This document shows, piece by piece, positions 61,620 to 64,000 of a stretch of DNA of 64,000 nt. The stretch spans positions 104,049,051 to 104,113,050 of the forward strand of contig CM046452.1 in assembly GCA_025506515.1 (NCBI GenBank), in the 5' to 3' direction. Source of the DNA: Flaveria trinervia. Taxonomy: Eukaryota > Streptophyta > Magnoliopsida > Asterales > Asteraceae. Under the pieces are notes generated by a model, which did not search any database, had not been told where the DNA came from, and saw only the letters and a list, made by a program, of their open reading frames with translations. Position 1 is the stretch's first letter; the number at the start of each line of letters is the position of its first letter. The position numbers and the translations under genes are program-made.

Positions 61620-61820
61620 CTTAGTGGTTGGCCCAGTTAGCCTAGAGTCCTGGACCATTATTATCTTAGAAGCCCAATAGTTACCCAAAAAGCTTCGCCA
61701 TTTCAACGCATTTATGGCCCACTTCGTTTATAGAAGCTTGGACCAATTACAAGCCCTTGTTACTCGTACAAGCCAGCCTTGTTACTCGTACAAGCCAGAT
61801 TAAAGATATGACGTGGGCCA
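61620..61820. promoter_or_regulatory. Orphan promoter-like patch with GGCCCA/AGCCCA cluster
   Basis: Five or six TGGGCY-type motifs in about 190 bp (ggcccagtt, aagcccaat, atggcccac, acaagccc, gtgggccaat) and a 22-bp perfect tandem (cttgttactcgtacaagcca units at 61755-61776 and 61777-61798). No gene follows on either side within the window. Confidence 0.35.
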
Positions 61821-62090
61821 ATCGAATGTATCTAAATTCTAAACTAATAAAACAAAATACATATCAAATACATATTTATTTTTTAGCATGTTAGCATCAT
61901 ATTCACGTTGGCTAAGATTGTTTATGTGTTCTCACCGTAATACATTTACTATTTTTAATAAAAAACTTGATTTAATTTTTTTCTTAATATATGCTTATTT
62001 AATACTATATTAAAAAATACTTTAATGAGACTTTATTTTTGTTAAAATACAAATTAATTTGTAGCTAACTGTTATAAACTATAATACATC

Positions 62091-62108
62091 ATATATATAT
62101 ATATACAC

Positions 62109-62144
<36 letters not shown>
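62091..62144. repeat. (TA)n(TG)n(TA)n microsatellite
   Basis: TA repeats with a central GTGTGTGT block, directly abutting the left end of the TIR element at 62145. Confidence 0.95.
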
Positions 62145-63809
62145 GGGGAGGGTTCCAATAAAAACTAAATTATAATTAAAAACCATACAAACCACTTCAT
62201 AACCCTTGATTTTTTTATCTATGGCTAGGATTGAATAGTGGCATGATTGTAATTAAATGATATTTAAGGGATTTAATTAAAAGCTTTAAAGGGTATTCTA
62301 AGAATACTAAAATTGGTTTAACTTTGGAAAATGCTAGATGATTAACAATCTCATAAAAATATGCATTCTCTCTCATATCTCACCTCCACTTCTTAATTTT
62401 CCATCGTTTTTTTGCCCTATTAATAAATTAGAAGACAAAAAGGTCAAAAATAAAAATAACAAACAAGAAATTTAATACTCGATCACCTATTTGCAAATAC
62501 TTGAGATATTTTTATATTTAATTAATAGACATGCTTACGTATATGTAAGAATACATTTAAATAAGAAAAATAATAATAGAACTACTGAGATACATACATG
62601 TAGCGGCAAAAGCTACATATAAAAAGAAAAAAACTACTGGTCTTTTATATTATGTATCTCTAGTATGTTCTTAATGTTGTTGATCTCTTTCTCTCTCTCT
62701 CTCCCTCCATCATCCTCATTTCACTATAAAATATATAATCATAACTTGCATATTTATGTAACCTGTTACATACTAGTTACATAATCCAAACCACATGCGT
62801 ACGTATATGTAAGCATAGGGTTACATATGCATAAATGTGATGTTTAATTATATGTAAACATAAATTGAACAAAAGAACTATGAAAGAAAAGACGAGAAAA
62901 AAGGGTTGAGAACTTTAGACCTGAAAATCATTTGATTACATATATATAACTATGAGTTACATATGTAAAACTATGGTTACGTATATGTAACTCGATATAA
63001 CCTATATTTTTCATATGTAACTCACAGTTACATATACGTAACCTAAAAATAGAAAGAATACAACTTTTATCATAATCATCGATTCCTTTAGAATATGACT
63101 TTTGTTTCTGTTACGTATATGAAACTCATACAGAAACTTTATAGGGTTTCCAAATCTTCATCTTCTTCTTCATGAATGTTAAGAACACACACTAGTGTGT
63201 GTTTTTACATATGTAGAAAAATCCATGATTTTATCTATATCTTGATGTGATTTATTATAAATCATCACAACAAATATGAAAATCATAAATCATGACTTGG
63301 ATTCGTATATATCATAAACGAATACGAAAATATTAATCATGGTCTTGAAGCTGAAGAAGATTAAGATGAATCAAATAACTTCCCATTGATGATCTTACTT
63401 ATTACTTGATGTTTTTTGCTTTATAAGGATGCCAAATCGGTTTGATTAACAAAGATAATGACTTGAAATCAAGAATGCTGACATGAGAATATGTATTTGA
63501 ATAAAAACATTAAATATGTTTGCTTCATATAAACTCTTGTTAGATTGAATTAGAGAAAAAATGAGAGAGAAATAGTTTCTTGGTGAATCAATTGATTTAG
63601 AGAGAGGATAACAAAAGAATAACTAAATGATAGAGAGATTTAAGGAATATTCAAGAACAATAGATAACTACCAAAATTAAAGGGTGTTAAAATTACTTAA
63701 TTAGCCTTTTAAATAAATAAAAATGTCATAATTTTAAAAATTCTATGATTGGTTGAACTTGATTTTCTTAGTTTTCTTTTAAAATGATGGTTTTCATTTG
63801 ATCTCTCCT
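62145..63809. mobile_element. TIR element inserted in a TA microsatellite
   Basis: Left end GGGGAGGGTTCCAATAAAAAC; right end inverse (A)GGAGAGATCAAATGAAAAC. Both ends abut TA repeats. 1.67 kb without transposase. About ten copies of a near-palindromic GTTAC(A/G)TATA(T/C)GTAAC-type motif lie at 62530-63120. Superfamily uncertain. Confidence 0.55.
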
Positions 63810-64000
63810 ATATATACATATATATACATATATATACACACACATATATATATATACATATATATACACACATATATATATATACATATATATACATATA
63901 TATATACACAGATATATATATACACATACATATATATATATATAAACACATATACATACATATATATATACATACATATATATATACATATACATATATA
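63806..64000. repeat. Compound TA/CA microsatellite at the right edge
   Basis: Alternating tata, taca and caca blocks run to the window end. Open frames across it (Tyr/Ile/Val-rich) are artefacts of the repeat. Confidence 0.95.

Noticed and set aside
63768..63995. Tyr/Ile-rich 75-codon frame
   Set aside because: Translation of a TA/CA microsatellite.
1..64000. A biosynthetic or defence gene cluster
   Set aside because: The eight genes belong to unrelated pathways and show normal plant spacing, with no resistance, toxin or pathway neighbours.

Overview
This is an AT-rich stretch of plant nuclear DNA. It holds well-spaced, intron-containing eudicot genes separated by decayed transposons. The nested LTR families with TGT(C/A)ACAC... 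ends resemble those common in Asteraceae genomes, so a composite is my best guess, with modest confidence. Eight protein-coding genes, three nuclear tRNA-Ser genes and one PPR pseudogene fragment can be supported. I joined exons by hand from GT/AG sites and family conservation.

Layout. 1-2.1 kb: 5' part of a Nodulin-like/NFD4-type MFS transporter gene (minus), running off the left edge. 2.1-6.9 kb: intergenic, with a Helitron-like repeat and a Tourist-type MITE. 6.9-18.9 kb: a Russian-doll nest of five LTR-only insertions. LTR D holds LTR E (another family), and E holds A, B and C (same family as D). Four have exact 5-bp target duplications and the fifth differs at one base. None has an internal coding region. 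All four family members carry a tRNA-like block at the same place. 19.7-25.2 kb: three tRNA-Ser genes (UGA, UGA, CGA) around a Mediator subunit 30 gene and a PPR fragment. 25.8-27.6 kb: non-specific phospholipase C (minus). 28.3-29.2 kb: a Helitron. 30.1-35.6 kb: a 14-exon CBS-CBS-PB1 gene (minus). 36-43.5 kb: a gene desert of Helitron ends and a TIR element. 48.2-50.1 kb: a MIKC MADS-box gene, TM8-like (plus). 52.0-52.8 kb: an SBP-box (SPL) gene with a miR156-type site (minus). 54.3-57.2 kb: SUMO-activating enzyme subunit 1 (plus). 57.6-59.6 kb: UDP-arabinopyranose mutase/reversibly glycosylated polypeptide (minus). 59.7-64 kb: no genes; MITE, an orphan promoter-like patch, and a TIR element set in TA microsatellites.

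The genes are functionally unrelated housekeeping or regulatory loci, not a cluster. SPL and SAE1 are divergent. SAE1 and the RGP gene converge with stops 410 bp apart. Four of the eight genes (MFS, MED30, CBS-PB1, RGP) are broken by a single missing base, each inside or beside a short homopolymer and each in an otherwise well-conserved reading frame. This pattern looks more like residual assembly error than gene death. The most unusual biology is the LTR nest with its conserved tRNA-like block.
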